Source: Cloacibacillus sp. (GTDB lineage Bacteria; Synergistota; Synergistia; Synergistales; Synergistaceae). From it: a DNA stretch of 64,000 bases. Shown here piece by piece: positions 9,839 through 17,508 of the stretch (positions are counted from its first letter, which is position 1; every line of letters starts with the position of its first letter). The stretch covers positions 1-64,000 of the forward strand of contig NZ_JAJBUX010000059.1 in the NCBI RefSeq assembly GCF_020860125.1. The letters run 5' to 3'. The translations under genes were made by a program, and so were the position numbers. The notes under the pieces were generated by a model. That model ran no database searches. It saw nothing but the letters and a program-made list of their open reading frames with translations, and was not told the origin of the DNA.

Positions 9839-10417
9839 TCAGCCGAGGACTATCGGCTTGTCCGCTCCGAAGACCGCCTCGGATATTTCGAACATGTTGG
9901 ATATGGTGCCGATAGTGATTTGGTCGGTGATCCCGAAGTGCTTCGTACAGGTGCCGCAGATGAGGATTTTTGTCCCAGCGGCTTCCAGCTCTTTAAGGGT
10001 GTCGAGAGTCGAGGCCTCCGGCAGCGCCATTTTTACGCCCTCGTTCATCAGGGCTATGGCCGCCGGCGGCGTGGATGTCTTGGTCAGCGTTCCGAGGTAC
10101 GCCTTCATAAGCACCTCTCCGAGGCCGTCTGAGGGAGCGCCGATTTTGTCTGAGGTGAAGAGTAGCGCGGTACGCGCCCCGCCGTCCTTTTGTACAGCGG
10201 CGGTTTCGCCGCTCTTTTTGCCGGTGATATATATGCCTTCGGCGCCATCCTCTCGTGAGGCGGCATATCCGCGGCTTTCAAAGAAGCGCGTGACATTTCC
10301 CGCCGCGACCTCGTTGTCCACGCAGGCACGGATCTGAACGGCACCTTTATCCGCCTCTTCTTTTACAAGCAGGACCGGTTTCGGGCATTCCAGTTTTCTC
10401 GCGTCGATTTCTGTCAT
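9839..10417 (-). CDS. yedF: YedF, sulfurtransferase-like selenium metabolism protein
   Basis: 192 residues in two parts. Residues 1-72 are a TusA/SirA-like domain with the CPxP site (LECPKPVLLVKEEA), whose Cys carries persulfide. Residues about 85-190 are a DsrE-like domain containing LICGTCTKHFG. This two-domain layout is the YedF family, associated in many anaerobes with selenium use. The start has AAGGAG upstream. It is followed after 1 bp by the cysteine desulfurase, which could load it. No selenophosphate synthetase or selenocysteine machinery is in the window, so the selenium link is by family only. Confidence 0.9.
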   Translation of the reverse strand: MTEIDARKLECPKPVLLVKEEADKGAVQIRACVDNEVAAGNVTRFFESRGYAASREDGAEGIYITGKKSGETAAVQKDGGARTALLFTSDKIGAPSDGLGEVLMKAYLGTLTKTSTPPAAIALMNEGVKMALPEASTLDTLKELEAAGTKILICGTCTKHFGITDQITIGTISNMFEISEAVFGADKPIVLG

Positions 10418-10438
10418 GATGTTTTCTCTCCTTCTTTA

Positions 10439-10485
10439 GAAAAACCGCTGACTATATGAGCCGCGCCGCGGCGTATAATCAGCGG
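10439..10485 (-). terminator. Rho-independent terminator of the CHASE4 gene
   Basis: On the minus strand CCGCTGATTATA pairs with TATAGTCAGCGG-like bases around a GC-rich loop and is followed directly by TTTTT. It lies between the stop of the gene at 10516 and the start of yedF. Confidence 0.75.
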
Positions 10486-10515
10486 AAGATATAGGGCTAT
10501 AGGGATTAACGGTCT

Positions 10516-12168
10516 CTAATGCTTCTGCTGTTTCAGAAAGGCGATGAATTTTTCCACGAGCTGCGGGTCAAGGCGTGTACCGGCCTGCGCGCGCAGTCTC
10601 TCTATCACTTCGTCTTCTGTCGGGATGCGGCGTCCGGGCCAGGGGCGCGTCATCTCATTCCAGGCGTCCGCGATGGCGAATATCCTTGCCTGAACCGGTA
10701 TCGCGCTGCCTGAGAGTCCCTGCGGGAAGCCGGTGCCGTCCCAGTTTTCATTCCACGCGTAGGGCAGCGCGGAGGCGGGGCGCAGGAGCTCTATCGCTTC
10801 CATGAAGTCCTTTGATTTTATCGGATACTTTCTGTATTCGCGCAGCTCCGCGGGCGTAAGCGGCGAGGTCTTGGTACGGATGGAGAAGGGCAGCGAGAGC
10901 ATGCCCATACGGCTGAAGAGCGCTCCCAGGTAGATATAGATGAGCTCTTCCTCTTCGATACCGTTCTCCCTTGCGAAGTCCCGTGCCTTAGCGGCGCCTC
11001 TGACGAGCGCGGCGCGGAATTTCTCGTCTCCAGGAGAGAATGCCGTCGCGATGTCTTCAAGCGTCTTCATGCAGAGACGTCTGCCGGCCTCCGCGAAGCG
11101 TTTGTGGACGGAGATGGTGATATCGTCGGCTTTGTTCTTCTCGCCCTGCTTGAAGTCGAAGAAGGCCATGAAGTCGTTCAGTGTGCGCTGGATGCTCGCG
11201 ATTTCGTCACGCTTACGGTCTATCGTGATGCTGTGCGCGTCGCCGGCTTCGTCGCGAATCGCCTCTATCTCGCGCTGCAGCCGTTTCATGCGGTTTGTTA
11301 TCTGGTATTTCATAAAGAACCCGAAGAGGAATACTACGAAGAGCGCGGCGATCGCGAGAATGGAGAAGAGTATCTGCAGTTCACGCTCGGCGCTCTTGAT
11401 GTCCACGTTTTGAGAAATGCCGGAGATCCAGAAAGCGGGCGCGCCGGCGTGGTCGCGCACAAGCAGACGCCCCGTGGTGAATGAATTTCGCGGGTCGTTG
11501 TTGAGGATCATATTCGGAAGCTCCCGCCCCTTGTCTTTTTGCGGAACGGGCTCCACGGCGAAGGTGAAATGCAGGCCGGCGGTGATTTTATGGATCATTT
11601 TCGGCGATAGGGCCATCGTGGCGATAAGGTATCCGGCCTGGCCGCCGCCCTTGTCGGAGCGGCGTATGTGCTTGACGGCGAAGAATATCGGTTCCTCACC
11701 TTTCATTACTATGCCGCTTGTGCCGTCTTCGGGAAGGTTTTTGAAGATATCCTCTCCCTGGTTGCTGAAGATCGCGGCGACTTCGCTCTCCGGAGTGGAG
11801 CTGTCGTCGGGGGCGCTGTAGTCGCGCGCGAATTTAACATTGAAGTCGTTGTCTATGAATATCAGAGATGAGACGCCGATCTCCGTGAGAACGGCCCTGT
11901 TGAGGTATATATTCGGGTAGTCGGGGTTGAGGCCGGTCATGTAGTCCCACGCTTTATCGGAGTAGGCCCAGTTGCCCGCTATCGCCGATAGCGTGCGCAC
12001 TTCCCCGTTCAGGGTCACCGAGGTTCTGGAAAGGTCTCTGGTCATACGCTCTCTGTCTGTCTGTTCCGCTGATGTGATCAAAAAATTTGTAAACAGAATA
12101 TCAAGTATCAGCAGTACTGACAGCAGTATTACTCCGAGAAAAAGTTGTGTTTTACACCTGAGCGTCAT
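10516..12168 (-). CDS. CHASE4-HAMP protein with degenerate HD-GYP domain
   Basis: 550 residues. A transmembrane helix (about 9-31), an extracytoplasmic CHASE4-like sensor (about 40-270, with WAYSDKAWDYM), a second helix (about 275-300), a HAMP linker (about 300-350) and a C-terminal HD-GYP-like domain (about 370-545). The late half of the HD-GYP signature is clear (WDGTGFPQGLSG, then IPVQARIFAIADAWNEMT), but the metal-binding half is gone: the HD of LHDIGK is replaced by LFSRMGM, the later His by Tyr (YRKYP), and HHE by AWNE. I infer a membrane sensor whose output domain no longer hydrolyses cyclic di-GMP and may only bind it or a partner. Single gene with its own terminator. Confidence 0.82.
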   Translation of the reverse strand: MTLRCKTQLFLGVILLSVLLILDILFTNFLITSAEQTDRERMTRDLSRTSVTLNGEVRTLSAIAGNWAYSDKAWDYMTGLNPDYPNIYLNRAVLTEIGVSSLIFIDNDFNVKFARDYSAPDDSSTPESEVAAIFSNQGEDIFKNLPEDGTSGIVMKGEEPIFFAVKHIRRSDKGGGQAGYLIATMALSPKMIHKITAGLHFTFAVEPVPQKDKGRELPNMILNNDPRNSFTTGRLLVRDHAGAPAFWISGISQNVDIKSAERELQILFSILAIAALFVVFLFGFFMKYQITNRMKRLQREIEAIRDEAGDAHSITIDRKRDEIASIQRTLNDFMAFFDFKQGEKNKADDITISVHKRFAEAGRRLCMKTLEDIATAFSPGDEKFRAALVRGAAKARDFARENGIEEEELIYIYLGALFSRMGMLSLPFSIRTKTSPLTPAELREYRKYPIKSKDFMEAIELLRPASALPYAWNENWDGTGFPQGLSGSAIPVQARIFAIADAWNEMTRPWPGRRIPTEDEVIERLRAQAGTRLDPQLVEKFIAFLKQQKH

Positions 12169-12272
12169 CTATACCCCTCCGGCAAGTTGAGATTAATTAA
12201 TCCATATCACCATATATTGTAACAGAATTTCTTGGAAATAAGACAAAAAATGACGTAAAAGAGTGGCTGATA

Positions 12273-12304
12273 AATTGTGAAATTACACAATTATGGGGTA
12301 AAAT
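12273..12304 (+). promoter_or_regulatory. Promoter with overlapping operator for the ThiF-like operon
   Basis: TTGTGA (12275-12280), an 18-bp spacer and TAAAAT (12299-12304). A perfect inverted repeat AATTGTG-N6-CACAATT (12273-12292) covers the -35 box and could be a repressor site. No known regulator can be named. Confidence 0.45.
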
Positions 12305-12377
12305 ATTCTCGCGGCGTTTTGCGGCGCGGGATATGTGCGGCAAAGGCCCGGAAGGTGCATACCCAGGCGGCGGAGGG

Positions 12378-13217
12378 ATGTCTTTGATTTTTAAAAAACC
12401 GGTTGAATATATGGCGGAACGGGCTTCACGTCACGGGGATATTCTCGCCGTTCCCCTGTCCGTATGCCGCGAGGCGGCCTCTTTAGGCGGTCTGTCCGTA
12501 CGAGAGGCGGAGATTGCCGCGCTGCGCGGAGGGCTTTGCCCATCGCGTTATGAGCGCACGATCGGTACCTTTGGCCTTGAGGGGCAGGCGCGGCTGCTTG
12601 AATCCTGCGCGGCTGTGGTCGGCTGCGGCGGGCTTGGCGGCTGGATAACGGAGATTCTTGCCCGTGCCGGCGTCGGACGGCTCATTCTCATCGACGGCGA
12701 TGTTTTTGACGAAAATAATCTTAACCGCCAGCTCTACGCGACTGAGGAGAATATCGGCGAGCCGAAGGCCGCCGCCGCCGCTGAACGTGTAAGAGGCGTC
12801 AATTCCGGCGTTACCGCGGAACATTATCAGATGTTCATAAATGAGGCGAACGGCGCGGAGATACTCTCTCCGGCAAATGTCGTGCTTGACGCGCTGGATA
12901 ACAACAGCGGCCGCCGGGATGTATTCAGCCTCTGCCGGAGGCTCGGCATCCCCTTCGTTCACGGTGCCGTGGCCGGGTTTTTCGGCCAGGCGGCGGTGCT
13001 GCGTCCGCAGGACAGGCCGCTGTGAGAGAGCGCGGAGGTCCCGGATAAGGGTATAGAACTTACTACGGGCAATCCGCCCTTTATACCGCCGTTCATCGCT
13101 TCGGTGCAGGCGGCGGAGGCATTGAAAATCCTCGCGGGGCTTGAGGGAGGACTGGAGCATACTCTGCTTTGGTTCGATCTTATGCGCTGCGATATGCAGA
13201 GGCTGAGATTAAAATGA
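12378..13217 (+). CDS. ThiF/MoeB/HesA-like adenylyltransferase interrupted by in-frame TGA
   Basis: The frame opens by ATG 12378 (GGCGGAGGG just before it; an upstream ATG at 12333 is also possible). It shows the E1-like nucleotide motif VVGCGGLGGWITEILARAGVG, LIDGDVFDENNLNRQ, and D..DNNSGR.. typical of ThiF/HesA enzymes that adenylate the C-terminus of ubiquitin-like sulfur carriers. TGA at 13023-13025 stops it after PQDRPL. Beyond the TGA the same frame continues with normal family sequence (DKGIELTTGNPPFIPPF, VQAAEALKIL, LLWFDLMRCDM) to a TGA at 13215 that overlaps the next gene's ATG. So the gene is either freshly broken, misread, or recoded. Family members I recall have no Cys at this position, and no convincing selenocysteine hairpin follows, so a nonsense change or sequencing error is more likely than selenocysteine. 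Confidence 0.75.
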
Positions 13218-14212
13218 AGACGAAAATCGTACTTGACGCGCACTTTGATATGCTTCTGGATGTGCTGTCCCTGCGCCGCCGCGGAGAGCATGCCGTTTTA
13301 GAAAGGCGTTTTCTGCCCGGATTTCGTTCCGCAGGCATAAACGCCGTCGTCTGTTCCGTTTTTATTCTTGACGAGCTGGTTCCCGAGGGGGCGCTGAGAA
13401 ACGCTCTCGATCAGATTTCGGCGCTTTATGCCGACATTGAGGAGTCCGGTTCGTTCAGGTTATGCCGCAGCGTAAGTGAGTGCCGCGCGGCGGCGGCCGA
13501 CGGCAGGGTCGCCCTGTTTCTCTCTCTCGAGGGCGCGGAGCCGCTTGGACGCGATATTTTTTTGCTGCGCGTATTTTATGAGCTTGGCGTGCGGCTGCTG
13601 GGACTCGCATGGTCGCGGCGCAATTACGCCTGCGACGGCATCTCGTTTGAGGTGGAGGCTCCCGCCTCGTCGGCGGGTTCGCTGACCGGCTTCGGACGCG
13701 AACTGGCGGCGGAGGCCTGCCGTTTGGGCATGGTGATAGATGTGAGCCACCTGAACGACGCCGGTTTCCGTGAGATCGCCCATATCGTGAAGGTCCCTTT
13801 CATCGCCTCGCATTCAAACTGCCGTACGCTGACCTCGTCGCCGAGGAATCTCGCCGACTGGCAGCTGGACTTTCTCGCCGCCGCCGGCGGCGTGACGGGG
13901 ATGAATGCCTGCGGTCCCTTCGCGGCGGCGGAGCGCTCCGCGAGGACCCCGGAGGCGCTGCTCACCCATCTTGATTATGTCGTCAGCCGTTATGGCACGG
14001 AGCACGCGGGCATGGGGCTTGACCTCTGCTCCTGTCTGGAATCGCTCAAATCCGGTTATGTACAGGAGGGCGACACGGATATTTTCCGGGATCACACCGA
14101 CGCGGGAGAGCGGTTTATACGGGCCGTGCGCGAAAGGTATAAAGAGGATGAGGCGGATGCCATTTTGGGCGAAAATTTCCTGCGTCTCTTTGAAAGGGTC
14201 ATGGGCAGCTGA
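13214..14212 (+). CDS. Membrane dipeptidase, peptidase family M19
   Basis: About 332 residues from ATG 13214, which overlaps the stop of the ThiF-like gene (ATGA), implying coupling. M19 zinc ligands are visible: HFD in LDAHFDML (residues 7-9), Glu in SLEGAEPL near 105, His in VIDVSHLND near 180, His in FIASHSNCR near 200, and Asp in GMGLDLCS near 275. M19 enzymes hydrolyse dipeptides, often with D- or dehydro residues. In an amino-acid fermenter it would feed peptide catabolism. An earlier in-frame ATG at 13169 exists but lies inside the preceding gene. Confidence 0.92.
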   Translation: MKTKIVLDAHFDMLLDVLSLRRRGEHAVLERRFLPGFRSAGINAVVCSVFILDELVPEGALRNALDQISALYADIEESGSFRLCRSVSECRAAAADGRVALFLSLEGAEPLGRDIFLLRVFYELGVRLLGLAWSRRNYACDGISFEVEAPASSAGSLTGFGRELAAEACRLGMVIDVSHLNDAGFREIAHIVKVPFIASHSNCRTLTSSPRNLADWQLDFLAAAGGVTGMNACGPFAAAERSARTPEALLTHLDYVVSRYGTEHAGMGLDLCSCLESLKSGYVQEGDTDIFRDHTDAGERFIRAVRERYKEDEADAILGENFLRLFERVMGS

Positions 14213-14493
14213 TAAAGAGATATTGCTATCCGATCGTCGTCTACGAGGAGCGGGCCGCCGAGGGGCCGCTGTGGATCGGAAATTTCCCCGGGCTAAACGG
14301 CTGCTGGGTAGAAGGTTCGTCAAAGGAAGATGTGCTGGCGAGGGCCCCTTCCGTGATCCATGAATTTGCCTCCGCCTGCCGTGAGCTTGGGTGGCCGCTC
14401 CCCGATCTCCCTGCCATGTCCGCACTTGAGGAGACGTGTCTGGGAGAGGTATTTTTCATTGAGGAATATTTGCCGGAGCATGGGGAGCTGTAA
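14209..14493 (+). CDS. HicB-like antitoxin-fold protein, orphan
   Basis: A frame of about 94 codons too short to be prominent. It reads YPIVVYEE, then PLWIGNFPGLNGCWVEGSSKEDV and a helical C-terminal half, which is the HicB/ribbon-fold pattern (Y.P.v, F..lpGc.t.G.t.eea). A stop occurs 18 bp upstream, and there is no ATG, GTG or TTG before the conserved part; CTG at 14209, with AAGGG 8 bp before it, is the only near-start. It overlaps the end of the dipeptidase gene and ends just before the YjiH-like gene. No HicA partner is seen, so it is either a stand-alone regulator or a remnant. Confidence 0.55.
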   Translation: MIKRYCYPIVVYEERAAEGPLWIGNFPGLNGCWVEGSSKEDVLARAPSVIHEFASACRELGWPLPDLPAMSALEETCLGEVFFIEEYLPEHGEL

Positions 14494-14494
14494 C

Positions 14495-15868
14495 TTGGAA
14501 TCTGTAACACATGATAGGAGAAATCTGCTGAAATTTGTGATCCCCTCTCTTCTGGGGATAGTTGTCTTTCTCGTTCCTTTCCTGCTGCACGGAGGGATGA
14601 ATACTCTGATCGGTCACGCGAAAGAGTTTTTGATGATGTCGATCATCGGGTGGCAGCCGCTTATAGTTTCGGCGCTCTCTCTCGTTGTGGCGTTTTTAAC
14701 GGTGTCCGCGAAATTTTTCAGGCCCAGGTGGATCATGGAGAACCATATTCTCCACGAGAATCTCACCGGAGGCCCCGTATGGTTTGCCGCGCGCATCTGC
14801 GCCCTGCCGATCTCGCTCTTTGTGCTTTTCGGCTCTCAGCACTATCTTGGTCTCGGCGGCCCGCTCAGCGTTTTTGTGGCGAAGGCTTCGTTTATCGTTA
14901 ATAACCTGGCGCCGCGGCTTATTATGCTAGCGCTCGTCCTTGGAGTATGGGCGCCGCTGATTATGGATTTTGGCCTCGTCCAGTTTATCGCCGTTTACGC
15001 GAGTCCCATTATGCGCCCGCTCTTCCGCGTGCCGGGGCGCGCTGCGATCGACTGCGTCGCGTCGTGGCTCGGCAGCAGCTCGATGGCGGTCGTATTCACG
15101 GCGAAGATGTACGACGCCGGTTATTATACGGACCGTGAGGCGGCGGCGATCGTCTGCGGTTTCTCTCTCGCGGGAATATATAATATCTACGCGATCGCCG
15201 AACTCTTCTACATGGAGTACGCGATGCCGCAGATACTCTTTGTCGTCTATTTCACGATGATCCTGCTGGCCGCGGTGCTGCCGCGGATATGGCCGCTCTC
15301 GTCGATACCGAATAATTATTACCTGGGGCACGACAACTACCACGCGCATCACACGGGCGAGCATCACGGGCACTCCCTCTTTGGCTGGGCGATACTGCGC
15401 GGGACGGCGCGGGCGCGCCATATGAACGCAAAGCAGTATCTGCATGAGAGCCTGTCGATAATATACACGCTGCTTTTCAGCACCGTGCCGCTGATGGTGG
15501 CCTTCGGAACGTTGCTCTTCATAATCGCCGAAACGACAAGCATAGTGAAGATATTGGCCGTCCCCGCGGAGACGGCGCTTAATGCGATGGGTGCGATGGA
15601 ATCGAGTATAATCGCCTCCGCGACGGTCTTTTCCTTTGTCGACCAGTTCCTTGCCGCCACCTATGGACGCCTGCTGCTCACAGAACAGGCCCGTTTCATC
15701 TGTATCTGCCTTTCGATAACCGGGCTGATAAATCTTACCGAGGTCGGCCTGCACGTGTGGCACTCAAACATCCCGCTGCGCTTCTGGCATATGACGGTGG
15801 TCTACGTGATGAGGATAGTTATGTCCATGGTCATCGTCATTCCGGCCGCGGGGCTGCTTTTCCCATGA
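14495..15868 (+). CDS. YjiH family membrane protein, nucleoside-recognition (Gate) domain
   Basis: About 457 residues, ten or so transmembrane helices. It has the two separated Gate regions of the YjiH group: one with GVWAPLIMDFGLVQFI (about residue 150-165) and RVPGRAAIDCVASWLGSSS, and one near the C-terminus with ESSIIASATVFSFVDQFLAA. A His-rich cytoplasmic loop (HAHHTGEHHGH) lies between. Substrate is unknown; YjiH-type proteins are presumed transporters. Start: TTG 14495 has GGGGAG 7 bp upstream and suits the spacing; ATG 14480 is an in-frame alternative overlapping the HicB-like gene. It ends at a strong terminator. Confidence 0.85.
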   Translation: MESVTHDRRNLLKFVIPSLLGIVVFLVPFLLHGGMNTLIGHAKEFLMMSIIGWQPLIVSALSLVVAFLTVSAKFFRPRWIMENHILHENLTGGPVWFAARICALPISLFVLFGSQHYLGLGGPLSVFVAKASFIVNNLAPRLIMLALVLGVWAPLIMDFGLVQFIAVYASPIMRPLFRVPGRAAIDCVASWLGSSSMAVVFTAKMYDAGYYTDREAAAIVCGFSLAGIYNIYAIAELFYMEYAMPQILFVVYFTMILLAAVLPRIWPLSSIPNNYYLGHDNYHAHHTGEHHGHSLFGWAILRGTARARHMNAKQYLHESLSIIYTLLFSTVPLMVAFGTLLFIIAETTSIVKILAVPAETALNAMGAMESSIIASATVFSFVDQFLAATYGRLLLTEQARFICICLSITGLINLTEVGLHVWHSNIPLRFWHMTVVYVMRIVMSMVIVIPAAGLLFP

Positions 15869-15887
15869 CCGGATGAAGATAAAAGGG

Positions 15888-15923
15888 CCGCCGTCTCAGG
15901 ATAGGGATGAGACGGCGGTCTTT
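15888..15923 (+). terminator. Rho-independent terminator
   Basis: Perfect 11-bp stem CCGCCGTCTCA/TGAGACGGCGG with a 9-nt loop followed by TCTTTA. Ends the operon 12378-15868; being symmetrical, it may also serve the minus-strand gene at 15964. Confidence 0.93.
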
Positions 15924-15963
15924 ATATTATTAAGTGACGGCTGCTTTTGCGGTTATCCGGCGC

Positions 15964-16452
15964 TCAGTCCTTTTTGATGTCGGCCTTCGCGCCGCCGGTG
16001 ATCCTCAGCAGCTCGTCCGGCGCGACGGGGAAAAAAGCGTGGTCTGTGCCGGCGGCGGCCCATACCGTATTATAGAGAAAGAGCTCCTCGTCGAGCAGCG
16101 TCGGCGGCTGTTCGGGATAGCCCACCGGCGGCACGCCGCCTGGGCGGAAACCCGACCATTCCGTGCAGGTCTCGCCGTCGGCGAATGAAACGTGCGAGGC
16201 CCCCAAGAGCTTCCTGATCTTTTTTGTGTCGACGCGGTTTACACCGGACATCAGCGCGAGCGCGAAGCTCTTCCCGTGGTTCACACGCAGCAGTATGCTC
16301 TTCAGTATCTCTTTTTCCGACGCGCCGACCGCCGCGGAGGCGTCGGCGACGGTAAATATGGTGGCTGTTGTCTCCCTTATCTGCGACGAACAGTTGTTCT
16401 CTTCAAGAAATTTCCGTACCGTTTCTATAGGGTTGAATCCCTCATCTGGCAT
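15964..16452 (-). CDS. YbaK/EbsC family aminoacyl-tRNA deacylase
   Basis: 162 residues, normal size. The YbaK fold is recognised by ATIFTVADASAAVG, EILKSILLRV, FALALMSGVNRVDTKKIRKLLG and the glycine-rich GFRPGGVPPVGY segment that closes the pocket. These free-standing proteins remove mischarged amino acids (for example Ala or Cys from tRNA-Pro). Which tRNA it edits cannot be told from sequence. Its start overlaps the 3' end of the transglycosylase gene by 11 bp. Confidence 0.93.
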   Translation of the reverse strand: MPDEGFNPIETVRKFLEENNCSSQIRETTATIFTVADASAAVGASEKEILKSILLRVNHGKSFALALMSGVNRVDTKKIRKLLGASHVSFADGETCTEWSGFRPGGVPPVGYPEQPPTLLDEELFLYNTVWAAAGTDHAFFPVAPDELLRITGGAKADIKKD

Positions 16453-17365
16453 TTGTGCCCACTCCTTCCGGCCTTTTACCGGCGGCGACCTTTTTCATCA
16501 GCTGGGGGCGGTTCAGCGCCTCCGCGAAGAAGGATGGTTCGCCGTTCTGTTTTTCCTGGTCCGTTACGTTGTATATCTCTATGTTCTCCAGCACTGAACG
16601 CACATATTCGCGTGTCTGCGGGTACGGGATCTCTTCTATCCACTCCACCCAGTCGCCGGCCTCCGAGTCCCATCGTGAGACCGAGGCCGCGCCAGCGTTA
16701 TAGGCCGCGAGCGCGAGCGGCAGCTTGTTTGAAAATTTTGTCTTCAGGTGGGCGAAATATGCCGCCCCCAGCATTATATTGTGTGTCGGGTCATAGGGCG
16801 AGAGCGCCTCGTTTTTAAGGCGCGCCGCCGCCTCCCGCGCCGTGAAGGGCATCAGCTGCATGAGCCCCACAGCCCCTGAGCGGCTCACGGCCCGTTCGTT
16901 AAATTTGCTCTCCTGCCTGATCAGCCCCAGCAGGATATTTTGTGAGACCCCGGTCTTCGCCGAGGCCATCGCGACCTCGCCGTTCCACCGCCGTATGTAG
17001 GCGGCACGCGCGCAGGCCGAGCGCACGAGCCGTGTGAGGGCCGGATAACGCCCCTCATAGGCTAGCACAAGGCTGTAAAAGTCAAGAGGGTGGCGCAGGG
17101 CGAGCAGCGAGGCGGCAACGGCGGCCTCCTCGTTTCTGCCGAGTCTTTCAAGGGCGCGTATCTTCCAGTAGGCGACGCGCGCCGGACGTATTTCAAAGGG
17201 AGAGGCCAGCGGGTTCTTCGACCAGCGGTTCAGAGCGGCGGCGGCGTTGCCGCGCCTCCACTCCGCCCAGCCGTCGCGCCAGTCGTTTGCGGCTTCGCGG
17301 TGCACCGCGTTGGATAAGAGGGGGAGACAGGCCAGCAGGGCGCATAAAACAGTAACGCGGAGCAT
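16442..17365 (-). CDS. Lytic transglycosylase, Slt family
   Basis: 307 residues from the ATG at 17365 (GGAGGGG..GGGGAAG upstream). Signal peptide MLRVTVLCALLACLPLLSNA. After a helical region comes the SLT domain (about 150-280): the catalytic Glu in LGLIRQESKFNERAVS, GAVGLMQLMPFTA, NIMLGAAYFAHL and LALAAYNAGA. It cleaves peptidoglycan glycan strands in the periplasm. The open frame extends 53 codons upstream but that part lacks a signal peptide. First gene of a two-gene unit with the YbaK gene. Confidence 0.93.
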   Translation of the reverse strand: MLRVTVLCALLACLPLLSNAVHREAANDWRDGWAEWRRGNAAAALNRWSKNPLASPFEIRPARVAYWKIRALERLGRNEEAAVAASLLALRHPLDFYSLVLAYEGRYPALTRLVRSACARAAYIRRWNGEVAMASAKTGVSQNILLGLIRQESKFNERAVSRSGAVGLMQLMPFTAREAAARLKNEALSPYDPTHNIMLGAAYFAHLKTKFSNKLPLALAAYNAGAASVSRWDSEAGDWVEWIEEIPYPQTREYVRSVLENIEIYNVTDQEKQNGEPSFFAEALNRPQLMKKVAAGKRPEGVGTNAR

Positions 17366-17508
17366 AAACTTCCCCGCCCCTCCGTTCTTTTGCTTGCAGT
17401 CGGAGAATCTTTGCGTTATTTTATTGAAGATGATTTTTACCCCGGAGGGAATTGCATGCATATAACGGCGGCTCCTTGTTACATAAATATTATAGAGTAT
17501 GCGGCAGA

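Noticed and set aside
12305..12377. Molybdenum-cofactor or other riboswitch before the ThiF-like gene
   Set aside because: The leader is GC-rich and can fold, but I could not match it to any conserved riboswitch core.
13023..13085. Selenocysteine insertion hairpin after the TGA
   Set aside because: Only a three-pair CCC/GGG stem with a GGATAA loop at a suitable distance; too weak to claim.
14927..15763. 278-codon open frame on the minus strand
   Set aside because: Antisense to the YjiH-like gene and extremely Arg-rich; not a plausible protein.
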